Positions 1 through 13,026 are shown, counted from the stretch's first letter. The stretch is DNA of 64,000 nt from Rhododendron vialii (GCF_030253575.1 NC_080568.1:28726001-28790000), one strand, 5' to 3'. Translations and numbers: made by a program. The notes: generated from the sequence alone by a model not told the origin.

Positions 1-464
1 AAAAATATACTTACACACTGGATTAGAACCCATTATCCCTCAAGGTAAATGTGTTCTGCAATCATGTGTGCGTCGATATCCGAATAAAATAATTTTTGAC
101 ATAATTGATGTTCTCAAAGAATTATAGAAAGTGAATGATTTTCGATCATCATAGTGAATTCTGAAAAAGCTCACAAAAGTTAAGAACGAAGCAATAGTAG
201 TGTTCCTTTTAGAACTAGTGGAGAGGAGCTGAATTATATGTCTTGGGTGAAAAATCAGATGTGTTAGGTCCACTTAGTGAAGGCCTAGTACTCTAATAAC
301 GTTGTGACGATATATTCACTACAGTACATCGTGTTCGTGCACTTACATCGGAACCGAAGATTAGGCCACCGTGACACTGTGTATCCCGCGCTAAACTCAT
401 CAATGGATTTCGAGATTTGTAAACAAAACAATGGAAACGTTTGTGCGAAGATTTTGAAGTAGTC
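1..464. other. gene-free AT-rich flank
   Basis: No convincing coding sequence, RNA gene or recognisable repeat was seen here. The one open frame (40-273, minus) has no family resemblance and is taken as chance. Confidence 0.5.
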
Positions 465-962
465 AACCCCTGAAACGACGCCTATTGAGGAATGGTCCGG
501 TGTTGGTAGTCTCTGTGTCTTTGGATGTTTGTTTTGGGGCTGGTGGGTTTGTTCGGTAGTGTTATTGGGGTTGGTGGTGGTCCGGTGGTGTTTGATTGGG
601 CTTGATCTTCGGTCGCCGTGGTCCGGTAGTTTTCGACTCTTATTATGTTCAGGGCGGTGATCCAGTGGTTTTGTCCATGTGATCTGTTAGATTCTAGTTG
701 TTTTGTTGTTTTGCCTTCAAATTTAAGTGATACTTATTTGTTTAGGGTTTGAGCTGTGAATTTCTTTAAATCCTCTGTAATCTAGATCGAGATTTGCTCT
801 TATATACCGGCGTTATCGTGGGGCTTGCTTTGACAGTAGGTGCTTGATTGACGTTTAGGTTGCTTTAGTTCTTTCCTGTATCTGTTCTGGAATTTGTTTA
901 CCCGATGGACTTATGTTTAATGAATGACTCTTAAAAAAAAAAAAAAAAACCCCTGAGACGAC
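465..962 (+). mobile_element. 5'-truncated LINE-type retroposon with target-site duplication
   Basis: A G/T-rich body (480-947) ends in an A run of about 17 at 933-949. It is bracketed by a 15-base direct repeat, AACCCCTGAAACGAC at 465-479 and AACCCCTGAGACGAC at 948-962, differing at one base. A poly(A) tail plus a long target-site duplication is the signature of target-primed reverse transcription. No coding region remains, so this is only the 3' end of a LINE, or a retroposed transcript of unknown source. The near-identical flanks suggest modest age. Confidence 0.65.
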
Positions 963-3021
963 CATTTGGGGGTGGAAAAAGGTCACTAGCATTTTCCTCT
1001 CTTCTTTTTAGGATGATGCATGCCAATAAAAACTCAAAAGCACAACAATAAAAAAAAATTTAAAAGAATTTAACCCAAGGCACTTTACCCACATGCACTG
1101 TCTCTCGCAAATCACTTGATTTCAGGCTTTTTCACCCGGTAATTAGGATGAAATTAATGTGTTGATTAAACCTATGGAATGGCTGGATTAACTCAAGTTG
1201 TACTCAACTGATAGAGTAGTTTAATTAGCTTCAGATTGGTATTAGGAATGTGTACACTCTACCGACTAATAATGGAATTTATTACTAGTAACTAATTGAA
1301 GTACTGTACTAGAGAGGGGGTCGGTGGTGAGAGGATAAAAAGGACAAAGGGACAGAACGTGGTTGGTGCTTTCCCCCCTTTCTTTGTTTCAAAAAACACT
1401 CTACCCAAGACCCATAAAACCGATAAAAATTTTCGGTGCGGGACGGGTACCGCCTCGGCGATCTTAGGCGTTCAAACGTGTTTTAGATGATTTAAATTTG
1501 TTCTTTCTCTCTCTCCTCTCATCCGATCAGTCTCTCTCTCCTTTTTTCATTTTTCAAAATTTAAATAATTCAAAACACGTTTAAACGACCAAAATCACCA
1601 ACGAAATATCACTGTGTGATACCAAGTCGGCACCCAAAAACTTCTCCATTAAACAAACCTTCTTCGTAATGCCATGCATGGGAGGGGACCGCGCTACGTA
1701 TTAAACTCTCTGGCCTATTCCTCCCTATGACCCTAGGGATAGTAGGAGTTAAGACTCCTTTTTATTCAAATGCACTTAAAATTATCTTTAGACATTTGTA
1801 TTTGTGCGCTCTACATAAATATATTGCCATTTAAAAATTAAAAAAAATCGTAAGTATATTTATCTAACTTTTGAAAAAGTGATATTTTTCATACGGGCAG
1901 ACTTGCCGGCCACCAAGAATATTGCAATTAGCAGTAACTAATATTGGATTAGTTGCAGTAGTTGAGGGCCCACCCAAAATTAGTGATTTAAATAGGTTAA
2001 TTTTTAGCTTTATTGAGCTAATCTTAGACTTACAACTTTATAGTACATGTTCTCTTTATGACTTTACCACGGAGTAGGAGGATATTCACTATTTTTAAGA
2101 AATTAAAGCACAACATATCAAAACAAACAAAACTCATTTAATTACGTACACATCAATCAATTCAACGGATAAGATAAGAAAATAAACAACCAAAAGCCCC
2201 AAAATTAAGTTAAATGGAGAAAGAATATCCCTAATACAGGGTGTTATCAACTTAAAGTGCAGTTTGAATTAAATTAAATTTTTTAGATGGAGTTCAGATT
2301 TTATTGTTAGTCAATTTTTTACAAATTTTTGGTCAAAATAGTTTGATTTTTCGGATTCGTTTTCAAGAGATGAATCGAAAATGTAAAAGTTATTTGTCAG
2401 AATTGGAAAAAAAACAAGGAAATAAATCCACTACAATTGCTTTCGGGAATTAATTTTTTTGTTAGTGGAATTTTTTAAAATTGTAGTTATACTTTTTCAC
2501 TTTTGAATTCTCTAGTCAAGACAAATCGAAAAAATGAAAAAAAAAATAGTAACAAAAAATTAAAAAAATATTAAATAAGCTCCCAAAAAATAATTTAGTT
2601 TTTTTTTTTGATCTGCAAAGAATTTAGTTCAAACTAGTACAAGTTGCGGGTCCACCGATTGGACTTATGGGGATACCTTCACCTTTTTCATTTAAAAAAA
2701 AGGGTACTATCTAAGATTGCAACTTTTTAGATCCGTGTAAGAAAGTTTAAATGGTGACCCATTTATTCCTTTCCTTTTTTTAAATTCATGCCTTTTAACA
2801 AGATCAAAGAATAAGGATTCGCTCATAAAGATCCATCTTTTTCAACTTTACCTAAATTATTAGTATGTTTATGAGCAACAGCTATGAGAAAATGACTACT
2901 CTCCTGTGGTTGATAAACATTCAACTCGATCCCCAATTAAGTTCGGTTTCGTGCCTCATAAGTAGTTCGAAGTAGATGAGGAGAGAGAGAGAGAGATGGG
3001 GGAGGGCTTAACTATACGTGA
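963..3021. other. gene-free stretch
   Basis: AT-rich sequence with homopolymer A and T runs. Apart from the terminal-inverted-repeat element at 1424-1647, no gene or RNA was recognised. The frame at 1296-1490 runs into that element and is not considered a gene. Confidence 0.45.
1424..1647. repeat. small TIR element (MITE-like)
   Basis: The left end (TTTTCGGTGCGGGACGGGTA, from about 1429) and the right end (GATACCAAGTCGGCACCC, about 1619-1636) are imperfect inverted repeats around a CT-rich core. A similar arrangement occurs at about 4345-4625 (GGGTGCCGGATGGGTAC), suggesting one family. Superfamily and exact ends are not resolved. Confidence 0.4.
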
Positions 3022-3143
3022 TATTAAAAGTCCCGTTCCACTAAGAAAAATAAGTATATTTATTTTTTGAAGGAAAAGATATGTAGTGTGAGAGAATGAT
3101 CTGTTTCGTAAAACGAAAAATAAATACTTAAAAAATAAGAACT
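3022..3143 (+). repeat. short MITE, copy 1 of 3
   Basis: Begins GTTCCACTAAGAAAAATAAG and ends near AATAAATACTTAAAAAATAAG, with imperfect inverted termini. Related copies lie at 41937-42055 (same orientation) and 44645-44757 (reverse). No coding capacity. Confidence 0.5.
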
Positions 3144-3731
3144 TTAGTAGAAATAAGGATATAGACTCAAGACAACACATGAATGTGTTGTGTGAGACAT
3201 ATTGTATGAGCCTTTTATTAATTGTGTACGTATTATAGGTCATGATGTGTTCGCAGATTCACTTTTATGAGTATGGATCCTCTCATGTGTTCCTAGCTAG
3301 CTAAAATGTGATCCAAGATATATAAGACTCATCGCGACTCCACTTCACAATTCAATTCGTTCACTATGTAGGTCTAGATGTGCTTATTGTCCATACAAAA
3401 AAAATGAAGATTGATCAGACAATTGCATCCACCTAGCTAAACGAAGCTTTAGTTGTCACAAGTGAAATGGATGGTCGGTCTATCACAACTCATTTTATGA
3501 TTGATATGCTTGGATCAAGCTTCTACCGATATCTTAGAGAAAAAAAATGTGCATGAACCATAAACACAACTAGATTTATAAAATAGGTGGATTGGATCAT
3601 TAAGTGAAACTATTAGTGGATCCCATTTTAGATGGATGAGGGTCACATGAGAAAATCTTAACCGTTCAATTATCTATTGTAGCGTTGAGAGAATTATGGT
3701 TACGTTTGGTCTTTTTCCTAATTAATTATAT

Positions 3732-3967
3732 ACTTCTTCCACCCCAAATCGTTTGTCCCCTGCGAAAAGTCGTTGAAATTTTGGATCAAAAAACAAAATG
3801 CATAATTTTAGAATTTATGAACACCAAATTAAAGAACTCATCAAGTACTTTAATTTGGTGGCAAGAACTTCAAAAAATGGTGCACGAAAGTACTTTATTT
3901 TTTGATCCAAATAACACATTTTCTTTTTTATTTGTCCGAAACGAGCAACGTGGGACGGAGGTAGTAT
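3732..3967. mobile_element. Stowaway-like MITE
   Basis: The left end TACTTCTTCCACCCCAAATC and the right end (complement reads TACTACCTCCGTCCCACGTT) are inverted versions of each other and carry the CTCCNTCCGTCCCA-like terminus of Stowaway (Tc1/mariner) MITEs. Both ends abut TA, the usual 2-base target duplication. The open frame through it is not a gene. Confidence 0.65.
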
Positions 3968-4344
3968 ATTATAGTACTGCAATTCGCAATTATTCTTTCA
4001 CCATGGTGAAACAACCGTTGAAAAACTAGGGACATAGTCCTTGTTGAGTGAAACAATTAATAGTATAAATCTTAAGTTTCATGTAGTATTTGTTTATCGT
4101 GATTAGTTCTCCTTCCTGCCTTCGTATTTCGTAAATCATGTGTACTTAGGGTTATGCATATTCCTAAGCTATAAAATTTATTTTTTGACGAGACAGTGAC
4201 GTACAATGATATTTTATTTTTAAGGTGACAGAAGAATGAATGAGAAAGCTGTCTGAAGAGTTGAGAGGGCTAACCAATCCTACAGTTTCTTGTAATTTTT
4301 ATTTCGCATATATTTCCCCTGTCCAATCTCTGGTTAAAAAGGAG

Positions 4345-4625
4345 AAATTTTTGGGTGCCGGATGGGTACAACGTGGCAGTATCTATTGGCGATCCCAGCT
4401 GTCCAAACATGTTTTGGACAGCTCAGATTTGTTCCCCGGCCCTCTCTCCCCTCACCCGACTGCTCTTTCTCTCTTATTTTTCTCTTTCTAAAATTCCGAT
4501 CGTTGAAAACATGTTAGGACGGTTGGATAAAAACTTGTCATATATACTTGTAGCTTACTGTTTCAATTTGGTATAAAACCAGCACTAAACGGGGTCAATT
4601 AATCATGGACAGTTGGTACCAAATA
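4345..4625. repeat. MITE-like element related to 1424-1647
   Basis: Shares the GGGTGCCGGATGGGTAC terminus and a CT-rich interior with the element at 1424. The right end, near GGTACCAAATACC (about 4615-4627), is less clear. Confidence 0.3.
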
Positions 4626-5690
4626 CCATGCCCATCAGCAAATGGCATGCATGGCAATAATTGAGCATTATAAAACTAACTAGTATAGGCCAATTGACAG
4701 TTGGTGCATAGTCGTCATGTTTCTCTCTCTTTGATTTTCATTTTCATGAATAATACTAATGTTACTCGCGGGCCAGCATCTTGTCCATGCGGGTCGAACC
4801 GTGACACTTGAAAATAAAGTTGTGCTTTTACTACTATCTGCAGATTTCAATAAGACGGTAAACGCTTGATCCTAATAATTAACATGAACTAATTTTTCAC
4901 AAACCATAAAATAGAAAACTTCAAGAATTGTTAATCTAAGAGTTCAAATGTCCACTTGGGGCGGCAACCAACATTTAAATTAGCAAAGTAATAGCCACGG
5001 GCAGAGTCATGATATTCGGGGAGTGGAGTCAAATCCATAGAATAATAGTACCTAACTTTGACTTATTATTGAATAATAATTATACGTTAACACAAGAAAA
5101 ATACTACTAATGATTGCCTCTAATACAGTGGTTAATGTACCAAAGTACTTGATATATATGAGAATCGTGCATGAATGTCTATTGATCTTTGTGAAGTATG
5201 TTAGGATGCGCTTCTGCTAAACTAAATGGACTAAAAGTTCACGTATTTGCAAATTTCCGAACAGGTCATTCTCGTTACAAACATCAACTAAAATATCATC
5301 TAGCGGAAATAACCTTCAAAGGAACCCACCCCAGTTCTGGATTACACTCACTGGCTCAGGCCTAAGGTCCAGCCCAACTAAGCCCATTCTAGTTTGTCAA
5401 TACATCACCATATTTGAACCAAATTTCCCACTTTAGAAATCTCACAAAGGAAATATTAGACAGTGCCCCTACCAGTGGCGGAGCCACAATGAGACTCAAT
5501 TTTACCCCAATTATAAAGGTCTTGGTAATTTGTATTAAAAAATTATACAAAATTAATGACACTTACATATTATTCTTAGTATCTTTGTCAAGTTTTTCAA
5601 AAACGTTCTCTTTTACGTATTTGTTTTCCATAAAGACTCATTATCTATACATATAGTCTAACAAATTTTATATTTTAAGTTCATTTATTT

Positions 5691-5902
5691 CATATTATGG
5701 GACCCGGGGTGCTGTTGTGCACCCCCCGCACTACGCGTGTAGGCCGATTCGGCCATCCATCTCGGTAATGGACGGCTAAGATTTGCAGGAGTTCGGATTA
5801 AATCCAAGCCGTTTGCACCGAGATGGACGGTCGGATCGGCCGCACTACTACACGGTGTAGTGCAGCGGGTGCACTACAGCCTCTCCCATTCCCATATTAT
5901 GG
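5691..5902. mobile_element. foldback MITE with 10-base target duplication
   Basis: The body 5701-5892 folds on itself: GGCCGATTCGGCCATCCATC pairs with the complement of GATGGACGGTCGGATCGGCC, and the outer arms around TGCACC also pair. A perfect 10-base direct repeat, CATATTATGG, flanks it at 5691-5700 and 5893-5902. A 9-11 base duplication suggests Mutator-like mobilisation. The exact duplication implies recent insertion. Confidence 0.75.
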
Positions 5903-6117
5903 TTGTTAATTATAAGTAAATGCTAGAAAATTCTAAGACCATGTTTAATGGTTGGTACTTGGTGCCCTCACCGAACTAAATTTTTTACTATACCACTAGC
6001 CCCTAGGGCACCACCACTCAGTTCCTTTTCTCTCACAACGGCGGAGTCCAAGACAAAATATATGAATTCCGTGAAAAAAGAGCACGAGGCAGCAATAAAT
6101 TTTTGACTACGTAATTT

Positions 6118-6230
6118 GTTCGTTTTTGGGTTTCAAAACTTTTGGACACGGTCTTCAATAATTTTTTCCATCTATTTCTCTTCACTCATTACTCTAAAAA
6201 AATCTCATTCAAAACCCAAATCGAACTGGG
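6118..6230. repeat. small TIR MITE
   Basis: GTTCGTTTTTGGGTTTCAAAA at the left and the complement of TCAAAACCCAAATCGAACTG at the right form an imperfect TIR. The element at 10984-11132 looks like the same family (ends CCCGTTTGTTT / AAACGAACAGGG). Confidence 0.4.
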
Positions 6231-6370
6231 CAATGACTGAAGATTTCTCAATAGCATACAGGGCCTCTTCTTTTAAATGAGGCATTACTGGACCCGGGCT
6301 GAGTTTGTTTCCTTTGCTTTGCCTTGGAAAAACAATTTTATTGGGCCTTTGCTCTGTTAGACTGTTACCT

Positions 6371-6373
<3 letters not shown>

Positions 6374-6404
<31 letters not shown>
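6374..6404 (+). repeat. (CT)n tract in the uL29m leader
   Basis: About 15 CT repeats lie just upstream of the probable 5' leader exon of the mitochondrial L29 gene. Sense-strand CT tracts are common at plant transcription starts, so this probably marks the promoter/5'UTR. Confidence 0.5.
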
Positions 6405-6407
<3 letters not shown>

Positions 6408-7325
6408 TAGCCGGAGACTAGTCGTCGGGACAAACTCTAGTCGACGTAGATTTCCAGGTACCTCATTTCTGCAGCAAATTAGTAATTGATTAGCTTTTGT
6501 TTTGTTTTGGATGTTGTTAATGGTTTATTGTTTCGTAAAATCTTTAACTCTTTTGTAAAAGACTCGTCGGAGATGAGCTGTTATTCTGGGTTTGTCTGTT
6601 CGACGTCTAATCCGCGAAGGAGGCCCATTTTGGCCATATATTTGCGCTTTCCCTTTTCAGTTGAGCATTGGAATTTAAGTTAAACCTTTAGTCTGTTCTT
6701 CTGCTCCCCACATGTTTGACGAAATGCCTCACCGGTGACAAAACTTTTGAACGCTGTTTTTTTTTTCTTTCCTTCCTACGTTTTCCAAAAATTATATTTT
6801 ATCTTCTGAATTGGTGCACATCTGGCGCTGGATAGCATGGTTGCAGTAATTTAGCTCCAACGGAGGGATTGGGTTGTGCAGTGGTGGAGGACAGATGGAG
6901 AGGGCTGTGTGGTGAAGTGGTAGAGGTTAAAGAGAATAATAAGGTGGTGGATTTGGACGGAGTTGAAGAAGCAGAGAGAATTTGATGGCGCTTTATCGTG
7001 TGGAGAATTTGATGATAATAGAAGAATATTTTTGTCTTGAGACTTATTCAATTGCAACATAGGCAAGCGAGGTGCATTTTTCCTTAGTAGGAAATGTGAT
7101 GTTGGACTTTTGTCCGCAAACCACAGGAGTTATGTGGTGATTTTCAAACTAAAAGGGGTGGTGGGTATTATCTCATGGCCAATACCTGGGGGACAAAGTG
7201 AAAGTTTTTCTATTGCATTTGGGGTTGTATAGTTGAACATGATTCGTATATTTTCCATCTCCGATTTATTTTTTCTGCTAGTTGCTAAGTTTTAACCTGA
7301 TTTATTGCACAGAAACTACTTTATC

Positions 7326-10216
7326 ATGTTCATTTCGAGATATTTTGGGAGGGCCTTTTTGGCTGCAGCCAAATCAGAAACTTCTGCTGCAGCTGCTGCG
7401 GCTACTTCTACAGCTAGGACAGGATACAACCCTCTTGAGGAGTTTTTTGAGGTTGATAGAAGTGCAGAAGATGACAAACCAGTGGTTTACGGTAGAAAAT
7501 TTTCCTTCTCTTCTATTTTCTGCCTGTATATTTGTTTTATGTAACAATTGTTTCCACATGTGATGCTTATTTTTACTACACCTGCTGTTGGCTGTTGACT
7601 TTATTGCGCATGTATCAGTGATCTGCTATGCAAGATCTGACAAATTTTGAAAAGGGTAAGGTTAATTTTGTTGCAAGAACAGAAAAATTGATGCAACAAA
7701 ATCAATGCAGAGACATCGTAGAAACAATTACGTGGCTGCTCTTGTTCATATTTTATCTGCAGTGGTTCAAAATTTCAGTATAACTACTTGTAGGATTGGG
7801 CTACTTAAGGTGTTTTGGTTTTCACCTATTAAGGAATTCTTAGCAAAGAGGAACATAAAACACATGGAAACTATTGGAGGTCACCAAAAAAGTCACCTTT
7901 AAAAATCTTCTCTGTTCACATGAAAAAGTCTTTGATTTTCTCAATTCCAAAATACCAGTTCTGCTTATGGCCTCTGATGCATCGAGAAATTTGACCTCGT
8001 AAGACTATTCCAAAATACCAGTTCTGTAACTGATAAATATAGTTGGGAATGCCACATGGTCTTCAACCTCAAATCTTTTTCAGCTAGGGAATCTCTGGGT
8101 CCCTCCTAGCAAAGAATATACAAGGTGGAGCAGCCAAATCGAATGCCTTGAAATTGTGATTTCGCTCCATTGACAATTAAGAGCTCATTGGGGAGCAGGG
8201 ACAATTTCTTTGTGGCTTGGTGAGGTAAAGCAGTTCAATAAGACCCATACATAGAGCTAACATGATACGTCACCGAATTCAGACATTGCTAGAACTAAAA
8301 TTTTGGGAACATTTTGATCCTTTTTCTGGACTTGTGGCTAGTGAATTCACACTTGTACACATCCAGCGATTCTGCAAATTCTTCCTAGATGGAGTAATAT
8401 CTAGTTGTATAGGGTAGATTCGTGAGTCTCATGCTTGTTGTCAATGTCCTAAGGTTCAATGTATGATGAATTAAGGACAGGCTAAAAGTTGCTGAATTTA
8501 CGGTACTTTTTGTGTGTGTGGCTAAAGGGAGAATTTAATACCAAAAACAGAAGTAAAACATCAGGATAGCAAACCTTCCATTAAAAGAGTTTCATATTGT
8601 TAAGGATATGGAGAATAGTGTTACCCCTCTACCTAACAGCTTATCTGGGATTTTGGATTCTGTTGAATTGTTTTAAAGCTTTACTGGAGAGGAAGATTTG
8701 TCTATGTTATTAATTGTGTAATTGGTTGTGCAAATGTTGCACCAGGCACCTAACATTCTTCTAATGTGTCTCTGATGTAGCTCAAATCTTACATATTGCT
8801 TCAGGTGGCTCACAAGCCTCCGATTTCATTTACTAGAGTACCGTCCTTCTAAAACCAATTGAACGTATTTTTGAGCAGTATTCCCTATGCAGTTTTGTAC
8901 TTCTTTGTCACTTTCAGGTCGAAGTTGGAAGGCTTCTGAGCTCCGTCTTAAATCATGGGACGATCTTAACAAGCTCTGGTACATTCTGTTGAAGGAAAAG
9001 AACATGCTGATGAGTCAACGCCAGATGCTTAATGCACAGAACCTACGGTTTCCTAATCCAGAGCGTATCCCAAAGGTATTACTCAGCATCTTTAGTTTGG
9101 TACATGTGTTTTCTTTTTTCACTTCTATAATAGTCTATTTAATGCTGGTATATGGTTGATGTTTAAAAATTGAATGCCCTTATGGTTTTCCTTCAAACCT
9201 TGTGCGCTATCCATTATTCCTCTAACTTTCCTTGATTTTATTGAACTCTTGCAAACCAATTGCACTATATTTTGGAGGTAAAAACCTGATTTTCAGAAGA
9301 AGAAAAAAGTCAAAATGATGTCACAAAACCAGGTCTTACCGTTGTGCATAGATTATGCCTATTTTTCTTCCCTGTAATTGCCAAAAAAATCTTGTTTTTT
9401 TGTTTTTGTTAGTGATTCTTATCAGTGTAAGAAATGTAGAACATCTACAAGAAAAAATGTATATACGTACTGCATATACACAATATTAGAGACGAATGGA
9501 GTATAGAGAGAATTGATAAGTGGAATCACTTCCCTCCAAGTTGATTACTTGCTCTTCTCTCTCTTGTTTTTCTTGTTTCAACGAGTACTGTCTCTCTCAT
9601 TTGATTTTAACAAGCATCAAGATGTGAAATTAGCAAGAAGCGAATCATGTATCATCCAGGGCCCATACATGTGAAACGTAATTACTAAAATTTTTCGTAC
9701 AATCTCTTGGCTTGAATATGGAAGCTAAACTGTTTGCTTTCTCTACACATATGATTGCGTAAGTGTGGTTGACTTTGCTGAATCCCCTGTGATGATCTGT
9801 TATTTCTTTACTGTATTGTATGTTTGGTTGTTGGATTCTTAGAGAGATTCATTGAGGGAAATGAAAAGGGAGGGGAAGTCAGTTAGACAAGTTAAGATTC
9901 TTCGAGAGATTCCCTTCCTTTTTTCCTTTCCCTCTGCACACCCCGGCAAACATCCATGATCCAACACAGCCTAATAAAATGGAGTTTACCAAACCAAAGG
10001 AAAATGATGAGCTGATGACCAAACTTAAGATTTTTTTTCCCATTTGCCCACTGTTGCCTTTCACTCATGAAATTGTCATTTGTGCTTATGATGATGAAAC
10101 AAAAGCAGGTAAGGAAGTCCATGTGCCGAATCAAGCATGTACTTACCGAAAGAGCTATTGAGGAAGCAGATCCAAGGAGGTCTGCTGAGATGAAGAGGAT
10201 GGTAAATGCTCTGTGA
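7326..10216 (+). CDS. mitochondrial large-subunit ribosomal protein uL29m (MRPL47 family)
   Basis: Three coding exons (7326-7491, 8918-9075, 10109-10216) join in frame at GT-AG introns to give 143 residues. An upstream leader exon ending about 6457 (CAG|GTACCT) probably splices to 7313, 13 bases before the ATG. The N-terminus (FISRYFGRAFLAAAKSE, then an Ala-rich run) looks like a mitochondrial presequence. Residues about 34-45 (YNPLEEFFEVDR) and 56-110 (GRSWKASELRLKSWDDLN, then KLWYILLKEKNML) match the MRP-L47/uL29m domain, which sits by the nascent-chain exit of the mitoribosome. The last exon is short and basic, ending at MKRMVNAL. Length fits plant members. AATAAA at 10481-10486 is a possible poly(A) signal. 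The gene looks intact and is probably constitutive. Confidence 0.9.
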
Positions 10217-10442
10217 GGATATCAAGTTCCGCTTATCTTTTGCCATTGGCACTGATCAGCAGGGTTTATTGTTCTAATTTTCTTCTTGTTGGGCTATTAA
10301 AGTCTTCAACAACGGGGCATGCAGTTAGACAAGTTAGACAGATATTGATGGACGACTTGTGTTTTTTATGGATAAATTCGTACATGTTCCTTCTCTCTAG
10401 ACATGCTACATGTTTTGCTCTTGATGCCGAAGTACTTCACAT

Positions 10443-10444
<2 letters not shown>

Positions 10445-10483
<39 letters not shown>

Positions 10484-10610
10484 AAACTCAGATTGGAATA
10501 GATTTTGGCAAAGTCATTTGTGCTGCCAAATTGATCACATCAAGCTTCAACAACGAACGAACACCAAATTTCCTGATAAATCAGCTCTTTATTCCAATCT
10601 GAGATCAACG
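10445..10610. repeat. (CT)n tract followed by a short inverted repeat
   Basis: CT repeats at 10445-10480 are followed by CTCAGATTGGAATA (about 10488-10501) and its complement TATTCCAATCTGAG (about 10589-10602), about 90 bases apart. They could form a stem-loop at the 3' end of the uL29m transcript. It may simply be a small foldback element. Confidence 0.45.
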
Positions 10611-10983
10611 AACACAAACTTCACAAATCTAAGTAATCCAACCCCCCAAATGGATTTGGCGCCAAGATTGAATTGCACATGAAGTAATTCCATCATCATT
10701 TTCTGATTCTTGATCCAATGACATAAATCCAGCAAATTTTTTTTTTTTTTTTGAAAAACACAATAGCAAGCACAATCTTTTTGGTACCAAAAATTTAGGA
10801 TCTGTCCAACATGGAACCTCGACCGAATGCTTATTACCAATTGCGTAAAAGGAAGTTCTGGCCAAGATGATGCATCGTTCGAGGCTCGAGCACTGAAGAG
10901 TACTATGTTCATCATTCAATTTTTGTTAGTTTTGGTGGTGTTTTTTTATTTATGTAAAAAATTACAACTTTTGTGTTAATTAG

Positions 10984-11132
10984 ACCCCGTTTGTTTTAGG
11001 ATTTTTGGACTTTGGACTTTCTCTCTGCGCACGATTTTTAATAAATTTTTTTTCAATTATTACTCTCAATTTTCTTTCTATCTCTCTCAACTCATTACCC
11101 AAAATCCAAAATTCAAATTAAACGAACAGGGT
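10984..11132. mobile_element. short hAT-like MITE
   Basis: Termini CCCCGTTTGTTTTAGGATTT and AAATTAAACGAACAGGGT are inverted repeats about 150 bases apart around a CT-rich core. This is the common plant MITE layout. The flanking duplication is unclear, so the superfamily is a guess. Confidence 0.55.
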
Positions 11133-11649
11133 AATGATTTGTAGTTTATTTATAAAAAGTTAGTAGGAGAAAGGTACTCCAAAATGACATTGCACTGGGG
11201 AAGTAAATTTTTTTTTTAATTTTTTTTACAAAATTGTACTAAAGCAAGCAAATAATGACTTCCACAATGAGAATAACTTATTTACGGATGTGCCGCAAAC
11301 ACAATGTTACATCCAACAAATGAGACCTTGCCATGTTGTCAAAATGTGAGCACACCAAATTTTCCGAAGTCACCCTTATGTAATCTGATCACTCCCTCAA
11401 ACACCTCTATCTTTCGCCCCCTTTCTCTCTCCCTCCCTCCCTAACCCTTACCGGACCAACAAACCACCACCAGCCAGGGGCGGAGCTATATTGGGCCCGT
11501 GGGGCTTTGCCCTTGGCCCCGGCTCACCGAGCGTTCGAATTTTGAAAATTTTATTTACATATATCTAATTTTGAATATTAATGATAATTATTCGTGTGTG
11601 TGCATATATATATGAGGCGGTTCCGGGGACAACTACTTAGACATCTAAA

Positions 11650-12245
11650 AAAATATCTCATAGTTTCCGATCAAATTTTGATGATCCAAGCAGCTCAATG
11701 TGATCAGAACGTGATTTTAAGGATACTCGCGAGAAATCAGCAAAAAAAATAATTTGATGAACGGTTCAATTAAAACTATACAAAACAAGCACTTTCCGGT
11801 CATATTTTTTGCTAATTTCACGTGAGCACTCTTAAAATCACATTTTGCACACATCGAACGGTTCGGATCATAAAAATTTGATCGGGAACTATGAGATTGA
11901 GATTAGAGGTATTTTTTTAGGTGTTTTTTTTTTGTGTCTCTTAAACCGCACAGTTTTACGGTGCAGACCTCACCTTTCTGATCAAATTTTGATGACCCGA
12001 GCCGCTCAAAGTGATCAGAACGTGATTTTATGAGTATCCGCAAAAAATTAGAAAAAAAAAAGACCAAGAAGGGCTTGATCGGAGCAATTTTCATTGAACG
12101 GTTCAATAAAAAGCTGCTCAAATCAATCCCTTCCCGGTCAATTTTTTTTTCTCTGATTTCTAGAGGGTACTTTTAAAATCTCGTTCTGCACATTTTGAGC
12201 GGTTCGGATCATCGAAATTTGCTTGAGAAAAGGGAGGTCCGGACG
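11650..12245. repeat. duplicated foldback repeat, two related units
   Basis: Each unit begins near CGATCAAATTTTGATGA (11669 and 11980), continues with GTGATCAGAACGTGATTTTA, and then shows an inverted copy ending near GAGCGGTTCGGATCAT or its variant (about 11859 and 12198). Two related foldback units, or one element with a tandem duplication, lie side by side. The frames at 11845-12392 are side products of the repeat. Confidence 0.5.
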
Positions 12246-12327
12246 GTAGACTGATAAGGGATCCCTTACTGGATAATTTGTGTATATGTACATGTCATGC
12301 ACTTTGGAAAATTTATTGTTCTTATAG

Positions 12328-12775
12328 CATCCGCAATGGTAATAATCAAAACCAATAACCAAAATGTGCCATGTCAGCATTTGATTATCCATTTAGTCCA
12401 TAATCAAACTTAACAACCTCTACCCCCACATTGGTTATTTTTGCATCCATAACCAAAAAAACCACCACAATACACAATGTATATTTGTCCAATCACAAAT
12501 GAGTTCTAATCACGCACTCGACCAAACCAAATTATTCGTCTTGATGAAATGATTCCAATGTGGAGGGTTTTTTGAGTTTTGAGTTTGGTTATTGAGTTTT
12601 GGTTATTGGTAAAATTTGTTAAGTTTGATTATGGAAATGGTAGAATTTGATTATTTGCTAAAAGACTTGTAACATTACTTATTATAACATGGGGTATTTT
12701 TTGAGCATTATTATTAAATTTGTTTATCCACATCTATTTGCTTATTACAATGGGGATCCTCTCAGGGCATTGTCT
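12328..12775. mobile_element. TIR MITE, about 450 bases
   Basis: Left terminus AGCATCCGCAATGGTAATAA and right terminus (complement reads GAGGATCCCCATTGTAATAA) are near-matching inverted repeats. The AT-rich interior has no coding capacity. The family resembles the 'GCATCC(A/G)CAATGG' MITEs of many eudicots. Confidence 0.6.
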
Positions 12776-13026
12776 ATCACCCATCACAATACATTTATTT
12801 ATCACAATATACATTTATTTGAATCTGCACACTCACTTACAAATCCAACATAAACATGTGGTGGTAGATGTCTAGAACTAGATGATGCTCACTAATAATT
12901 AACTACTCTTAAATAATCACTCCGATTAATTACTCTTAAACCTAGTTCAATCAACTCAGCCGGCTTCCCCAACAAAAGCCGTCGAGTAAATCGCGCGAAG
13001 CCTTCGTCGAAGGCGTCCTTTTCTTT

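Larger units (their letters stand above)
3144..5690. other. gene-free stretch with MITEs
   Basis: Apart from the elements at 3732-3967 and 4345-4625 nothing was recognised. Open frames here either lie in MITEs or show no protein-family character. Confidence 0.45.
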
